A stretch of DNA of 64,000 bases, taken from IMG/VR virus record IMGVR_UViG_3300024262_000018, positions 49,960 to 113,959 of that record; one strand, given 5' to 3'. The notes beneath the pieces were generated by a model that worked only from the letters and a program-made list of their open reading frames with translations, made no database searches and had not been told where the DNA came from. Below, in pieces: positions 24,801-34,000 of this stretch; the first letter of the stretch is position 1, and each line of letters begins with the position of its first letter. Source of the DNA: a virus. A program made the position numbers and the translations under genes.

Positions 24801-26449
24801 AAAAATTAAAAAATAATGATCTTCAATATGAGAAAATAATTTCCGTAGAAGAGATCTCCCACGATGGATATATTTATGATTTAAGTATCGAAGAAAACCA
24901 CAACTATATTTCTGATAATTTAATTTGCCATAACACAATAGAGACTATCATAGCTGCCGATATGAGAATGAAAAATTCTGGCGGAAGCTGTTTAATAATT
25001 ACGCTTACCGTTGCTCAAGAACAATGGGCTAGTGAGATAGAAAAGTTTGCGAAGCATAACCCCGAAGACATATCTCTCAGTCCAGACGAATTAAAAACAT
25101 GGAATGTTTTAACATATCCTATGTTCCAAACCAAAAGTACTAGAGAAGCAACTGTTAAAAAATTACAAGATTATGTTAGAAGCGGAAAAATTACTTGCCT
25201 AATACTGGACGAATGCCATAGTGTTAAAAACAGTGGAGCATCTAGAACGGAAAATATACAAAATATATCTGACGTTATTGACGTAGATAAAGACAAGGTT
25301 AAATTAGCAGAATATCAAATTCCTTTTGTTTGGGGAGCGAGTGCAACTGTTGTTGCGAATAGGCCCGTTGACGTATATAACCAACTGAAGGCTATAAACC
25401 ATCCATTAGGTAAATTGAGCTTTGCTAATTTTGCCAAAGAGTTCGGAGGAATGAAACCTGGGCGTTATGGCTGGGAAGACACTAGTATAGAGGAACAGAT
25501 AAAAGCCGCGAATAAACTAAAAGAATGGTTGATAAATTTTGGGGTATATATAGCTAGAACCAAAAAAGATATTAGAGAAGATATGCCAGAACTTTATGTC
25601 GATGACGAATTTGCTCAAGTTGACCAGGCCAATTTATACAAGTGTGTAAGTTCAAAAGTCTCTGGATATAAAAAACCAGAATTGCCAATTTCTGTTATGA
25701 TGGCTACAAGAGACTGTTTAGCTCTTGCCAAAACTCCACATTCATTATCACTCGCAGAACCGATATTAAAAAGTGGAAAGAAAATAATGATTTTCACTGC
25801 TTTCAAAGCTGCTGCTAAGTATTTGGAATATGGACTGCAAAGAATACTAGATTCTATAGGAGAAGGGGGCCAAGTAGGAATTATAATAGGAGGGATGCAT
25901 AAAAAGACCAGGTCTGAAAATATAACTAATTTTAAAGATCCAAATAGCGACATAAAAGCTATGGTATTAATGATACAGGCGGGCGGAACGGGCTTAGATT
26001 TTCCAAATGTTGTTGAAGATGTTATAGAAAATGACTTTGATTGGACTCCGGCCTCTAACGAACAGATGAAAGGTAGAGGTTACAGAATAACAAGCAAATT
26101 GCCAGTTAGAATTAAATCTGTTATTGCGGAAGGAACAGAAGATGAAGACTTTAAACAAAGAGTTGATTCGAAAATAGAAGTTGCCGAAATCGTTATGAAA
26201 TTAACAAAAGAGCAATTAGAACTTTTTTCTTTATCAGAATCAGAAAAAACACAAAGTGTAAAAAATAGATTGCAAGATATAGAACAACAACTGATAGAAG
26301 CGGTTAAGCGACAGATTGAGCAAGAAGAAACGGAAGCGGAATTTGAAGAGCATATGGCTACTCAAATTAGAAATAAAATGGGAATGTCGGACAGAAGCAC
26401 TTTTGCTAAAACTAATTGGTATAGGAAAACTTGTTTTGGGAGAAAATAA
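21896..26449 (+). CDS. SNF2-like SF2 helicase with an intein in Walker A
   Basis: 1517 aa precursor, about 1039 aa after splicing. The N-terminal 500 residues have repeated blocks on a NKVLYKGRNRWGNDSYY theme of unknown role. The helicase core starts at YPLQREGVAFLYGR, with motif I GDATGVGK split by the intein from TIETIIAAD, motif II LILDECHS, motif III WGASATVV, and motifs V-VI AGGTGLDFPNVVE and QMKGRGYRI. SNF2-family enzymes translocate on duplex DNA and remodel protein-DNA complexes. The C-terminus is a Glu/Gln-rich helix. Function in the phage could be replication, repair or displacement of host factors. Confidence 0.85.
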   Translation: MRYKISQANMSIQGPAVVSLIQIVQQMYGLGAPTTFDDQGFNKTDYVNSNFQYIARLPVSDRTQLPIQQAVAAVQSLGKYKKTQLAGTWEQLYADIQKAINEAQGQSEVPNTTPVEQNKVLYKGRNRWGNDSYYIFSLTPQKYNSMLRLVGAKLGEMGQNASNAWKAFYKDKKGGLDLYQIDPRFTVFLKDLLAGYGYDTSEMFIRDEKADEIKKPTEEDSEYSKDDIQKFQIKKVELANGKLTVILGRWSTLWNETIRNLKENYTIGYSKHDHARIFTNPDKVLITTLINALKNEFDVAPLEALLEQVPDKIDQPKPASQVIITDKGIQLNVVNVLENTKGKWHIAISYLKKGTKEGKTLLDIIKFICPAFGKDESRFSGVIPDISNPYDPADKKDPDYPGDGGGYNYAYLIKGDYNQYRQLSMIFKKYGFDTRNLNKIIAGLVSEGVVETTRVEGDLDGYQKEVGFTDAAGNRRTTKVNDHDKFIKELDTYNKKIVKDGKEFDFALYPLQREGVAFLYGRNSALLGDATGVGKCKIGTSHVQTNLGDFEIQDIWNKFAKKISSVKENEEWGDLNVDLCVHSINNDGKVVRGKVNKLYRERFKGKLIKYKTDNGKETVVTRAHKFLTENGWKNDLSVGDRICSSSNQFSIHEPNNTKKDLAYLIAWQIAEGCELDNKIHSQTSLSINQKDKNILENLSKIIKSLNITKYRSIKKIEPRIKKIIRHGNQINRMELTSVNYKKYLESLGYAWGLKSKDRVVPEFIMNSSDEVVKYFLQAFFDAEGYTSNQARGIAVTSASQKLIYQISLLLQRFNIFCTYRKMMKCSTNGTKIKRPYYELKIVGSGMDIFMREIKFSYVYKTKKYNKFTDVKYNYNKEGKPIYLALEPFFKKYKLPPKIIGLNDDAYISGDKWMNDDSIENVINKLKKFRNSKIINEYAQLKRSKWTNSTTAVLEHIEIKDVENCIQSLEKLKNNDLQYEKIISVEEISHDGYIYDLSIEENHNYISDNLICHNTIETIIAADMRMKNSGGSCLIITLTVAQEQWASEIEKFAKHNPEDISLSPDELKTWNVLTYPMFQTKSTREATVKKLQDYVRSGKITCLILDECHSVKNSGASRTENIQNISDVIDVDKDKVKLAEYQIPFVWGASATVVANRPVDVYNQLKAINHPLGKLSFANFAKEFGGMKPGRYGWEDTSIEEQIKAANKLKEWLINFGVYIARTKKDIREDMPELYVDDEFAQVDQANLYKCVSSKVSGYKKPELPISVMMATRDCLALAKTPHSLSLAEPILKSGKKIMIFTAFKAAAKYLEYGLQRILDSIGEGGQVGIIIGGMHKKTRSENITNFKDPNSDIKAMVLMIQAGGTGLDFPNVVEDVIENDFDWTPASNEQMKGRGYRITSKLPVRIKSVIAEGTEDEDFKQRVDSKIEVAEIVMKLTKEQLELFSLSESEKTQSVKNRLQDIEQQLIEAVKRQIEQEETEAEFEEHMATQIRNKMGMSDRSTFAKTNWYRKTCFGRK
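23501..24934 (+). mobile_element. Intein with LAGLIDADG endonuclease in the helicase gene
   Basis: 478 residues (536-1013 of the precursor). It begins with Cys (CKIGTSHV) and ends HN, followed by Thr of the C-extein. Block B TVVTRAHKFLT, LAGLIDADG-type motifs LAYLIAWQIAEG and YFLQAFFDAEG, and block F YDLSIEENHNYISDN are visible. The insertion lies exactly after the Lys of Walker A (GVGK/T), the most conserved point of the ATPase, as is common for inteins. Confidence 0.9.
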
Positions 26450-26770
26450 ATGAGCGAAAATGAGAAATACAAATTGGACCAAGAGATAAAAGACTTAGCT
26501 ATAGATTGGGCAGAAAAAATCTATAATAATATATACAGAGCCCTAACCGATCCGGTTCAGGGAATGACTCCTGATACAGTAAAATTATACAATGATCTCT
26601 GTGCTTGGGGCTGGTTTGATATTATAAACATTGATGACGACAATGCTCACCATCTTTTAATCAAACTTCTAGCTATGCCAAGGTATAAACAGCTATTAGA
26701 TCAAAAAAAGAATCCCCCATTATCTAAATGGCAAAAAGTGGCTGGACGTGGCTTAACTTCCAAACGCTAA
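26450..26770 (+). CDS. Hypothetical protein
   Basis: 106 aa beginning directly after the helicase stop (TAAATG). Helical, with DLAIDWAEKIYNNIYRAL near the N-terminus and a basic C-terminus (KWQKVAGRGLTSKR). No family recognised; tight spacing suggests a helicase-linked role. Confidence 0.5.
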   Translation: MSENEKYKLDQEIKDLAIDWAEKIYNNIYRALTDPVQGMTPDTVKLYNDLCAWGWFDIINIDDDNAHHLLIKLLAMPRYKQLLDQKKNPPLSKWQKVAGRGLTSKR

Positions 26771-26809
26771 ACTCTCGAATTAAAAACAATATTTATCATC
26801 TTAAGGGCA

Positions 26810-26831
26810 TATAATGTACATATTACATTAT
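26810..26831 (+). promoter_or_regulatory. Perfect inverted repeat overlapping a TATAAT box upstream of the sigma gene
   Basis: ATAATGTA-CATAT-TACATTAT (26811-26831) is an 8-bp perfect inverted repeat with a 5-base spacer. The TATAAT at 26810-26815 overlaps its left arm, and the GGAGG of the sigma-factor gene follows at once. It could be an operator or a translation-control hairpin. No good -35 is visible. Confidence 0.5.
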
Positions 26832-26841
26832 GGAGGAGTGA

Positions 26842-27648
26842 ATGACTAAAACCGAATTATCTATCTTGTGGAAAGTATTTAAAAAAACAAATAAACAAGA
26901 AAAAAGAAACGAACTCGTAAAACATTATTATAGCTTAGTAGAAAAAATAGCCAGAAACGTATCTAAAAAAATAAATTATAAAGTCTCTAGCGACGAATTA
27001 GCTTCGCATGGAGTCGATGGGCTATTTAAAGCTATCGAAAGTTTCGACCTCAATCGCGACATTAAATTCGAAACATATGCTTATTCGAGAATTAGAGGTT
27101 CTATGATCGATGGCTTACGCTCTAATGATTGGGTTCCTAGAAGCGTTAGAATCAGACAATCTAAAATAGAAAAAGCTATAGAAGAGTTAGAAGTAGAGAC
27201 AGGAGAAAAGGCTGAATTTTTATCTGCCGTTAATAAAGCTGGAATAGATACTTTCGAGTATATAAAAAATCCTAAAAAATTTAAAGCAACTATGTGTTCT
27301 AGCTTAGACACATCATCCTGTTTGGGTGAAGATGAAGATGTAAAAAAAGATTTTAATCTTTACCTAAAATCCGATGTTCCTTCGCCAGATATTAAAATTA
27401 TACGACGAGAGTTTCTGAGTAAATTTTTAGGAAAAGGATTACGCTCTACCGAGCGTGTAATTGTTTATTTATATTATTATGAAAAACTAACAATGAGAGA
27501 AATAGCCATCCGACAGAATACAACCGAATCCCATATCAGTCAAATGCACAAAGCGATCTTAAAAAAAATAAAAACCAAGATATCGAAAAACCAACAGTAT
27601 CTAAAAGAATTTACAGAGATTTTTTCTTGCAGGGATAAGATAGTATGA
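26842..27648 (+). CDS. Sigma-70 family RNA polymerase sigma factor (FliA/WhiG-like)
   Basis: 268 aa. Region 2: GVDGLFKAIESFDLNRDIKF then ETYAYSRIRGSMIDGLRSND and WVPRSVRIRQSKIEKA, the 2.3-2.4/3.0 signature of FliA/SigB-type sigma factors. A C-terminal region 4 helix-turn-helix (LTMREIAIRQNTTESHISQM) binds the -35. Region 1.1 is missing. It probably redirects host RNA polymerase to a class of phage promoters. GGAGG precedes the ATG. The stop overlaps the macro-domain gene start by 4 bases. Confidence 0.85.
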   Translation: MTKTELSILWKVFKKTNKQEKRNELVKHYYSLVEKIARNVSKKINYKVSSDELASHGVDGLFKAIESFDLNRDIKFETYAYSRIRGSMIDGLRSNDWVPRSVRIRQSKIEKAIEELEVETGEKAEFLSAVNKAGIDTFEYIKNPKKFKATMCSSLDTSSCLGEDEDVKKDFNLYLKSDVPSPDIKIIRREFLSKFLGKGLRSTERVIVYLYYYEKLTMREIAIRQNTTESHISQMHKAILKKIKTKISKNQQYLKEFTEIFSCRDKIV

Positions 27649-28154
27649 TAATCGTATCTCAAGCAAACATAATAAAGACAGATTCAGAAGCTATCGTTAG
27701 CCCGACTAATGGGCTATTTATAAATAACAAAGGAGCATCTGGCTCTATTCTATCTGCCGCAGGAAATATTACCAAAAATGAAATAGAAATATATAAAAAA
27801 AAACAATTGTCTATAAAAGAAGGTGATTTTTATAAAACTTCGGGAGGAAAACTAATCAAGAATGGCGTAAAAATCATTTATCATGCTGTTATAAACATGA
27901 CTCCCAATAGCAATACGAGTATATATTCTATAAATATAGTTATGAATAGAATTTTAGATTCTGCAATTAAAAATAAAATAAAATCTATTGCCTTTACTGG
28001 CTTAGGAACAGGATGTTGTTGCCTAAATAAAAAAATAGTTGCAACTAACATGGTTAGTATCGCCCAAAAATACTGTGGCTTATTGACGATAAATATGATA
28101 GATCTAGATAAACAGATGGTAAAAGATTTTAACGAATGTCTATTTAAGGATTAA
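27645..28154 (+). CDS. Macro domain protein (ADP-ribose binding)
   Basis: 169 aa, the length of a single macro domain. Motifs: VSQANIIKTDSEAIVSPTN (first strand and the N of the pocket), GASGSILSAAG (phosphate loop), GDFYKTSGGKL and IIYHAVINM, and SIAFTGLGTGCCC (distal ribose loop). These domains bind or hydrolyse ADP-ribose adducts, reversing toxin- or defence-made ADP-ribosylation. A second, different macro-type protein is encoded at 52170. Confidence 0.8.
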   Translation: MIIVSQANIIKTDSEAIVSPTNGLFINNKGASGSILSAAGNITKNEIEIYKKKQLSIKEGDFYKTSGGKLIKNGVKIIYHAVINMTPNSNTSIYSINIVMNRILDSAIKNKIKSIAFTGLGTGCCCLNKKIVATNMVSIAQKYCGLLTINMIDLDKQMVKDFNECLFKD

Positions 28155-28157
28155 AAA

Positions 28158-28793
28158 ATGGAAAACGACGTATTAAATAGCCCGGTCTTGGTTTTAAACA
28201 AAAACTGGACAGCAGTTCGTGTCCAGACATTAAAGAAGGCGATCACCAAAGTTACAAATGGTAGAGCAAAATTCTTAGATACTGAATCTTATTTACTATA
28301 TACTTGGAGTGAATGGGTGGATGTCTTTGTTACCCCCCATGACGAGATAGTCGATTACCCCGTTATCCGCTCCCAACATATAGCATTAAAAAGGCCAGAA
28401 ATAATAGTATGCACAGATTATAGTAGAGTTCCACATTCTAGTTTAAAACTGTCACGACGCAATATCTTAATTCGAGATATGTTCCAGTGTCAATATACAG
28501 GAAAAAGAGTAACCTATAAAACTGCAACACTAGACCACATATTACCTCGCTCAAAAGGAGGAAAAACCTCATGGAACAATCTTGTAACTTGTTCTCTTGA
28601 GGCAAATGCAAAGAAAGCAAATAGAACTCCAGCAGAAGCAGGAATGAGATTACTACATCCTCCAAAGAAACCCAAATGGAGCCCTATTTACGCAATTAGT
28701 TTAAAAAGAAGACCAAAATCTTGGGCCAAATTTATTAAACAAGAAAATTTAGAAGCGATAGAGGATTACGAGGCTGAAATTCTAAATGATTAA
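28158..28793 (+). CDS. HNH endonuclease family protein
   Basis: 211 aa. N-terminal region SPVLVLNKNWTAVRVQTLKK AITKV-like, as in the large bacterial McrA-type HNH family, followed by the core: FQCQYTGKRV, TLDHILPRSKGGKTSWNNLV and TCSLEANAKKANRTP. The D-H-x-x-P-x-S-x-G-G and N-N-L-V residues are the catalytic and metal-binding ones. Unlike the homing endonucleases here, this family is often a resident bacterial gene, so it may act in packaging or host DNA attack. Confidence 0.8.
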   Translation: MENDVLNSPVLVLNKNWTAVRVQTLKKAITKVTNGRAKFLDTESYLLYTWSEWVDVFVTPHDEIVDYPVIRSQHIALKRPEIIVCTDYSRVPHSSLKLSRRNILIRDMFQCQYTGKRVTYKTATLDHILPRSKGGKTSWNNLVTCSLEANAKKANRTPAEAGMRLLHPPKKPKWSPIYAISLKRRPKSWAKFIKQENLEAIEDYEAEILND

Positions 28794-29481
28794 ACGTAAA
28801 TTGCAGATAAAATATTCTTTATGGAATAAACATAAACAAGTAGCGGCATGGAAAAATAAACTGATAGGTGTTCCGTGTTTTATTATAGGGAATTCTCCCA
28901 GCTTAAACGACTATCCAACCCATTTGCTAAATGGACTTTTTACAATCGGTATTAACAGGGCTTTTAAAAAATTAGAAACAACTATACTTCTATGGCAAGA
29001 TATCGAACTGTACTTAAGCTGTCAAAAAGAACTTAAAAATATTAAATCTATTCTCTATTCACGAGACGCCGCAGACCCTAAAGGCATAGCTTATCATTTT
29101 AAATTATTACATACTCCATATAATTTGACAAATAGTCCTTTAAGACTCTCTGGGCGCGGAAGTTCTGGTCCGTTAGCCTTTCAACTGGCCCACTCTCTAG
29201 GCTGCGATCCAATTGTTTTTTTAGGTTATAATTGCAAGTATAGAGGAGAGCAAACAGATTTTTGGGGAATAAATAAAGACCATAAACCTCATACGCTGGT
29301 CGCTTGCTCTCGCGGATTGAATTGGATTAAAAAATGTGATCACAAAAGAAAACTTGTTTTTTGTGATGACAGTGATAGCAAAAACAATAAAATATCATTA
29401 GAAAAAGCGTTAGAAATTTGCAAAATAACAAAAGATAGTTATAAAAATAAGGATTATTTCGAAAATAGACTTTTTGAATAG
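28786..29481 (+). CDS. MptE/DUF115 or GT42-like Rossmann protein
   Basis: 231 aa. GVPCFIIGNSPSLNDYP near residue 27, then GLFTIGINRAFKKLETT and LLWQDIELY match the G-N/G-x-P-S-L, N, and D pattern also seen in the protein at 6149. GRGSSGPLAFQLAHSLGC and IVFLGYNCKYRG follow. It lacks the long N- and C-terminal extensions of the first copy. A sialyltransferase-like or pyrophosphokinase-like role is possible. Overlaps the HNH gene by 8 bases. Ends in TAG. Confidence 0.5.
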   Translation: MIKRKLQIKYSLWNKHKQVAAWKNKLIGVPCFIIGNSPSLNDYPTHLLNGLFTIGINRAFKKLETTILLWQDIELYLSCQKELKNIKSILYSRDAADPKGIAYHFKLLHTPYNLTNSPLRLSGRGSSGPLAFQLAHSLGCDPIVFLGYNCKYRGEQTDFWGINKDHKPHTLVACSRGLNWIKKCDHKRKLVFCDDSDSKNNKISLEKALEICKITKDSYKNKDYFENRLFE

Positions 29482-29489
29482 GAGTACAC

Positions 29490-30860
29490 ATGCAAAAAAA
29501 TATGTTTTATAATAAAGATCATAATACCGGATTATCTGAAACTGAAAAAAATATATTACTTAAAAATTGTAATTTAGAAGAATATAGAAAAGCAAATGGT
29601 CGAAGCTATTTAGAGACAAACGTATTAAAATCTTTTTTTAAAGACAAGAGTATATTCATTATAGCCTCAGATTGCCCCGCATACTCCCATAATCTACTGC
29701 AATTTAATATGAATGGTTTCTTCACATCCGAAGGTTTTTCTAAAGAGTGCGATTTTTCCATAAGAGATGAAGAGTTTATAACCCAATCAAGAAAATCTCA
29801 AGTTCAATATGATAATGAAAAATTCTTTGATGCATATTTCGAGGCATATCTATTCTATAAAAATAAAAAAGACAAGAAGATATGCGTAAAAATAGACAAA
29901 AGATATTCTTCAAATACATTCTATTATGAATTTTTCTCGACAGAAGAAAATTGCGATCTTTTTCTTAAGTGGAAAGACTATAGCAAAGAAAATAATTTTT
30001 ATAAGGGCAAAAAGCTCAATGCCGATTGTTCTTTCTTGCAATTAAACAATGATATTGAGTGGGATGATATAATATTAGAACCAGCTATAAAAACAGTTAT
30101 CCAAAATAATATCGAAAAACTATTCAGCGTATCCGATATTCTTAAAAAGAATGCTATCCAATTAAAAAGAGGTATAATATTATCTGGATGTCCAGGGACT
30201 GGAAAAACGCTTGTATGCAAAGTTTTATCTAAAGAACTTAAAACAACGGTTCTCTATGTGCTACCAACCCATATTCAAAGCAGAAATGATATAGCGACTA
30301 TATGCGATATGGCTAAAGATCTAGCCCCAACACTTTTGATATTAGAAGACATAGACTACATCGCCGAAGATAGAGAATCCCAGAATGGCTGGGCTGTTAT
30401 TGATTTAATGAATAAAATGGATGGGTTGGAAGGTTTTGACAATGTTATAACACTGGCAACAACGAACTTAATAACTAAAGTCGAAAATGCTATCAAAAAC
30501 AGACCTGGCCGATTTGATAGGGTAATAACTCTAGATGTTCCTTCCCACGAATTAAAACTTAAAATGTTTAAAAAATTCACAGAAAATCTTATTCTGGACA
30601 AGACTGTAGACTTTAGCAAGATAGTCAAGAAAACCGAGAAACTAAGCGGAGCCTATATAAAAGATCTTTGCATTACAGCAGCTCTAATCGCCCTTTATGA
30701 TAATAGTATGTCAAAAGCTCAGATTATAATTGTGAAACAAAAACATTTTATAGAAGCATTAACAGAGATTAATAATAAAGATTTCTCCCAAGCAGTATCA
30801 AATAGGCCCAGTAGAGTTATGGGTTTTGGAGTAGAACCGGGAGATGATTGCTCGGGATAA
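29490..30860 (+). CDS. AAA+ ATPase
   Basis: 456 aa. N-terminal 200 residues are unfamiliar and Phe/Tyr/Lys-rich. The AAA+ module shows Walker A LSGCPGTGKT (about residue 232), Walker B TLLILEDID, sensor 1 ITLATTN, and the arginine-finger region NRPGRFDRVITLDVP. The GRFDR motif and the second helical domain (LSGAYIKDLC) place it near the classic AAA clade (CDC48/FtsH/BCS1 type), which unfolds or remodels proteins. The C-terminus ends in a Gly-rich acidic tail. Target unknown. Confidence 0.85.
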   Translation: MQKNMFYNKDHNTGLSETEKNILLKNCNLEEYRKANGRSYLETNVLKSFFKDKSIFIIASDCPAYSHNLLQFNMNGFFTSEGFSKECDFSIRDEEFITQSRKSQVQYDNEKFFDAYFEAYLFYKNKKDKKICVKIDKRYSSNTFYYEFFSTEENCDLFLKWKDYSKENNFYKGKKLNADCSFLQLNNDIEWDDIILEPAIKTVIQNNIEKLFSVSDILKKNAIQLKRGIILSGCPGTGKTLVCKVLSKELKTTVLYVLPTHIQSRNDIATICDMAKDLAPTLLILEDIDYIAEDRESQNGWAVIDLMNKMDGLEGFDNVITLATTNLITKVENAIKNRPGRFDRVITLDVPSHELKLKMFKKFTENLILDKTVDFSKIVKKTEKLSGAYIKDLCITAALIALYDNSMSKAQIIIVKQKHFIEALTEINNKDFSQAVSNRPSRVMGFGVEPGDDCSG

Positions 30861-31014
30861 TAAACAAAAATCTTTTTTTTAAAATCTTCAATTCTTCGTC
30901 CTACAAGTGCTTATAATAACTCCTATTTTTTCTAAGAGATTGAAAGAAAGGAATGATTTTACACTGTTTGTAAGTTCAAAATAACATATATTTTTAATAA
31001 ACTTTGGAGAAAAA

Positions 31015-34000
31015 ATGACAGAAACGATCAGCGATAATAAAACAAATCAATTTATAAACATGCCCGAGGTAGAAATAACTACAAGATTTGAAGATGTAAA
31101 AACCCAAACGACTGAAGATTATTTCCAAAATAATCAATTTTCTATTGACGCTTTTAATAAAAAATATACGCTATTCGATGGCGAGACATACGTTATGGCA
31201 ATAAAAAGAGTATGTGATTTTATCGCTTCAGCAGAAAAGACTAATAAACTAAAAACATATTGGTCAAACCGATGGTTTGATGAAATATATAATGACTGGT
31301 GGCACCCGGCAGGAAGCATAATGCAGGGAGCCGGATCAGAAAAAAAAATAAGCTTATCAAATTGTACGTGCATCTCCTTGGGTAATGAAAGACCAGATGA
31401 AGAGTGGGATAATCTAGAGTCTATTATTAAAAATTCGTCTTATGCTATAGCTAAAACCGCTGCTTATCGGCAAGGTTTAGGCATAGACTTCTCTCGCCTC
31501 AGGCCCAACAAAGCAAAAATAATGAACTCAGCAAACGAAGGGCAGGGCTGCACTCATTGGATGAAGTTTGCCGATTCTATTGGATATTATGTGGGACAAA
31601 AAGGAAGAATTCCTGCATTTTTATTTTCACTAAAATGCTCCCACCCAGATGTAGAAGAGTTTATAAAAATAAAATCCGATTATACAAAAATTCAAAATGC
31701 TAATATATCAGTACAATGCACAGATGATTTCTATAAGGCTATAGAAACTAATTCAGACTGGGATCTATCTTTTGAAATCCCAGAAGTTAAAATAGGACAA
31801 AAAGTTTATATTGACATTCATAGTACAGACATGGATAGTCAGTATGATAAAAAGAAAAAGAGATGGTATTATATCGCAAAAAAACATCGTCCTTTCGAAA
31901 AAATTTCCAAGAAGGTTAATGCTAAAGAACTTATGGAGCTTATCGCAAAATGCATGCATGCTAATGCTGAGCCAGGAATACAAAATATAGATATAGCAAG
32001 AAAATATTCAAACTCAGATTATGTTTATAATCCGGAAGATATATATGATAGTAGAATAGTAGGAACAAATGCCCCTCTTATCGGCTCTACAAAAATTCCT
32101 ACTAAAAACAAAATCACTACCATTAAAGAATTGTATGAAAAGTATGAGCAAGGAAATAATATTGAGTTAATATCTGACACTATTTCGTCTTTGCCCAAAG
32201 GGCATATTGATTGGCTGCAAAACAAAAATCAGAGAGGAATAAATTATTTCCCAACACAAACATTCCCCGTCCCAGCAAAAATTAAAAAATTCCCAAACCA
32301 AAAAGTTTGGAAAATTGTTTTGTCTAATCAAAAAGAGTTGTTCTGCAACGGAGAGCATTCATGGTTGGTTAATGGGGAAATGACACCAACTAAGAATATC
32401 AAAGCTGGAGATAAGATGTTCTCTCCCAACGGCGGGGTAGTTGATGCTTATGGTATTGAACCCAATTTTGAGTCTCAACCTTTTAAAGATGGCGAATTAA
32501 TTGGGTATATTGTTGGTGACGGCTGGATAGGAAAGAAAAGCAATATACATAATGAATCTATTGGTATTGTTTATGACGAAGATTGTGAATATTACAGTAA
32601 ATTATTCAGAAAGAAATTTTTTGAAATAACCGGAACATCTTTAAATTACGAAAGAGATAGAGGGAAGATTAAAGAAGTTAGAACAGAAAGCACTAAGTTT
32701 GTACAATGGGTAAAGTCATTTGGTTTTGATAAAAACAAAAACCATACTCCTGCACGATGCTTTGAAGATATTGATTTTTGCAGAGGTTTTCTTAGAGGCT
32801 TGTTCCAAGCAGATTCTCATGTAGAGCTTAGTAAACGTCAAAGTCGCGTAACCTTAACATCTGTTTCTAAATCATTAATTTTAGATGTAGAATCGTTGTT
32901 GTCTAATTGGTTTGGTATTTATCCTACGATTAAGGAATCAGAGTGTAGAGGAGTCCCATACGGAGATGGGAAAATCAGTAATGCAAAAAATAGATTCGAT
33001 TTACGTTTCGGAAGATATGATTTTATTGATAAATTTACAAAAAATGTAGGATTGATAGGTAAAAAGGGCGAGAAGTTATTTGCTGCATTAAAAAATAATA
33101 ATCAAAGAAATATTCGTAATTTCAAATTAGTCACTTCAGTAGAAGAAACAGATGATGTCCAAGATATGTACTGTGCTGTTGTTGATGGCATTCATTCCTT
33201 TGTTGCAAATGGATGTTTGTCCTCAAATTGTTCCGAGCAGTATCTTTCGCGCGATGGGCTTTGCGTTCTATCTTCTGAAAATATGGGGAGATTCGATACG
33301 GATCCGGAGATCTATGAAAAGCAACAGGAACGAATTTCCTATTCAATGAATAGATTTCTTGATGATGTTAATACAATGGAAATAAAGAGCGGGACTTATG
33401 CAACGCCATTTCAAAAAATAGGTATAGAAAAACTTAGAAGAACAGGAGCGGGGGTTACTAACATAGATGGGTGGCTGTTTAAAAAGGGATTACAATATGG
33501 AACACCTGAAGCTAATGAGGCCGTGGCTAAATTAATAGAAACGTTTAACTATTACCTTTATAAGTCTTCGATAGAAATTGGAAAAGAAAAAGGTAGTTTC
33601 GGGTTATTTGATAGGTCTAAATTCGAAAAATCTCCATTTATAAAAAGAATGATTGAAAAAGGTTTAATTTTTGAAACTATAAGAAATTGCACGTGCTCAA
33701 GCATCGCTCCAACAGGTACGATCTCTCTTATGTTTCGAGGGCTTGTTTACTCGTATGGAATAGAGCCGTCTTTTGGTGTCTATTTCTGGAAACGAACGAG
33801 GATGTCTGGCAACTATGAATATTATTTTTATGTTCCATATGTTGTAAGAGAACTATTAAAGAAATCAGGAATAAACCTCCCGATGGAAGGAGACTGCATA
33901 AAGGACACTATCGACGGGAAATACGGAAAACCAATTGCTAAAATAATAGACGAGGAGCTAAAAAATATAAATTTTAACTTTAAAGAATCTACCGAAATAA

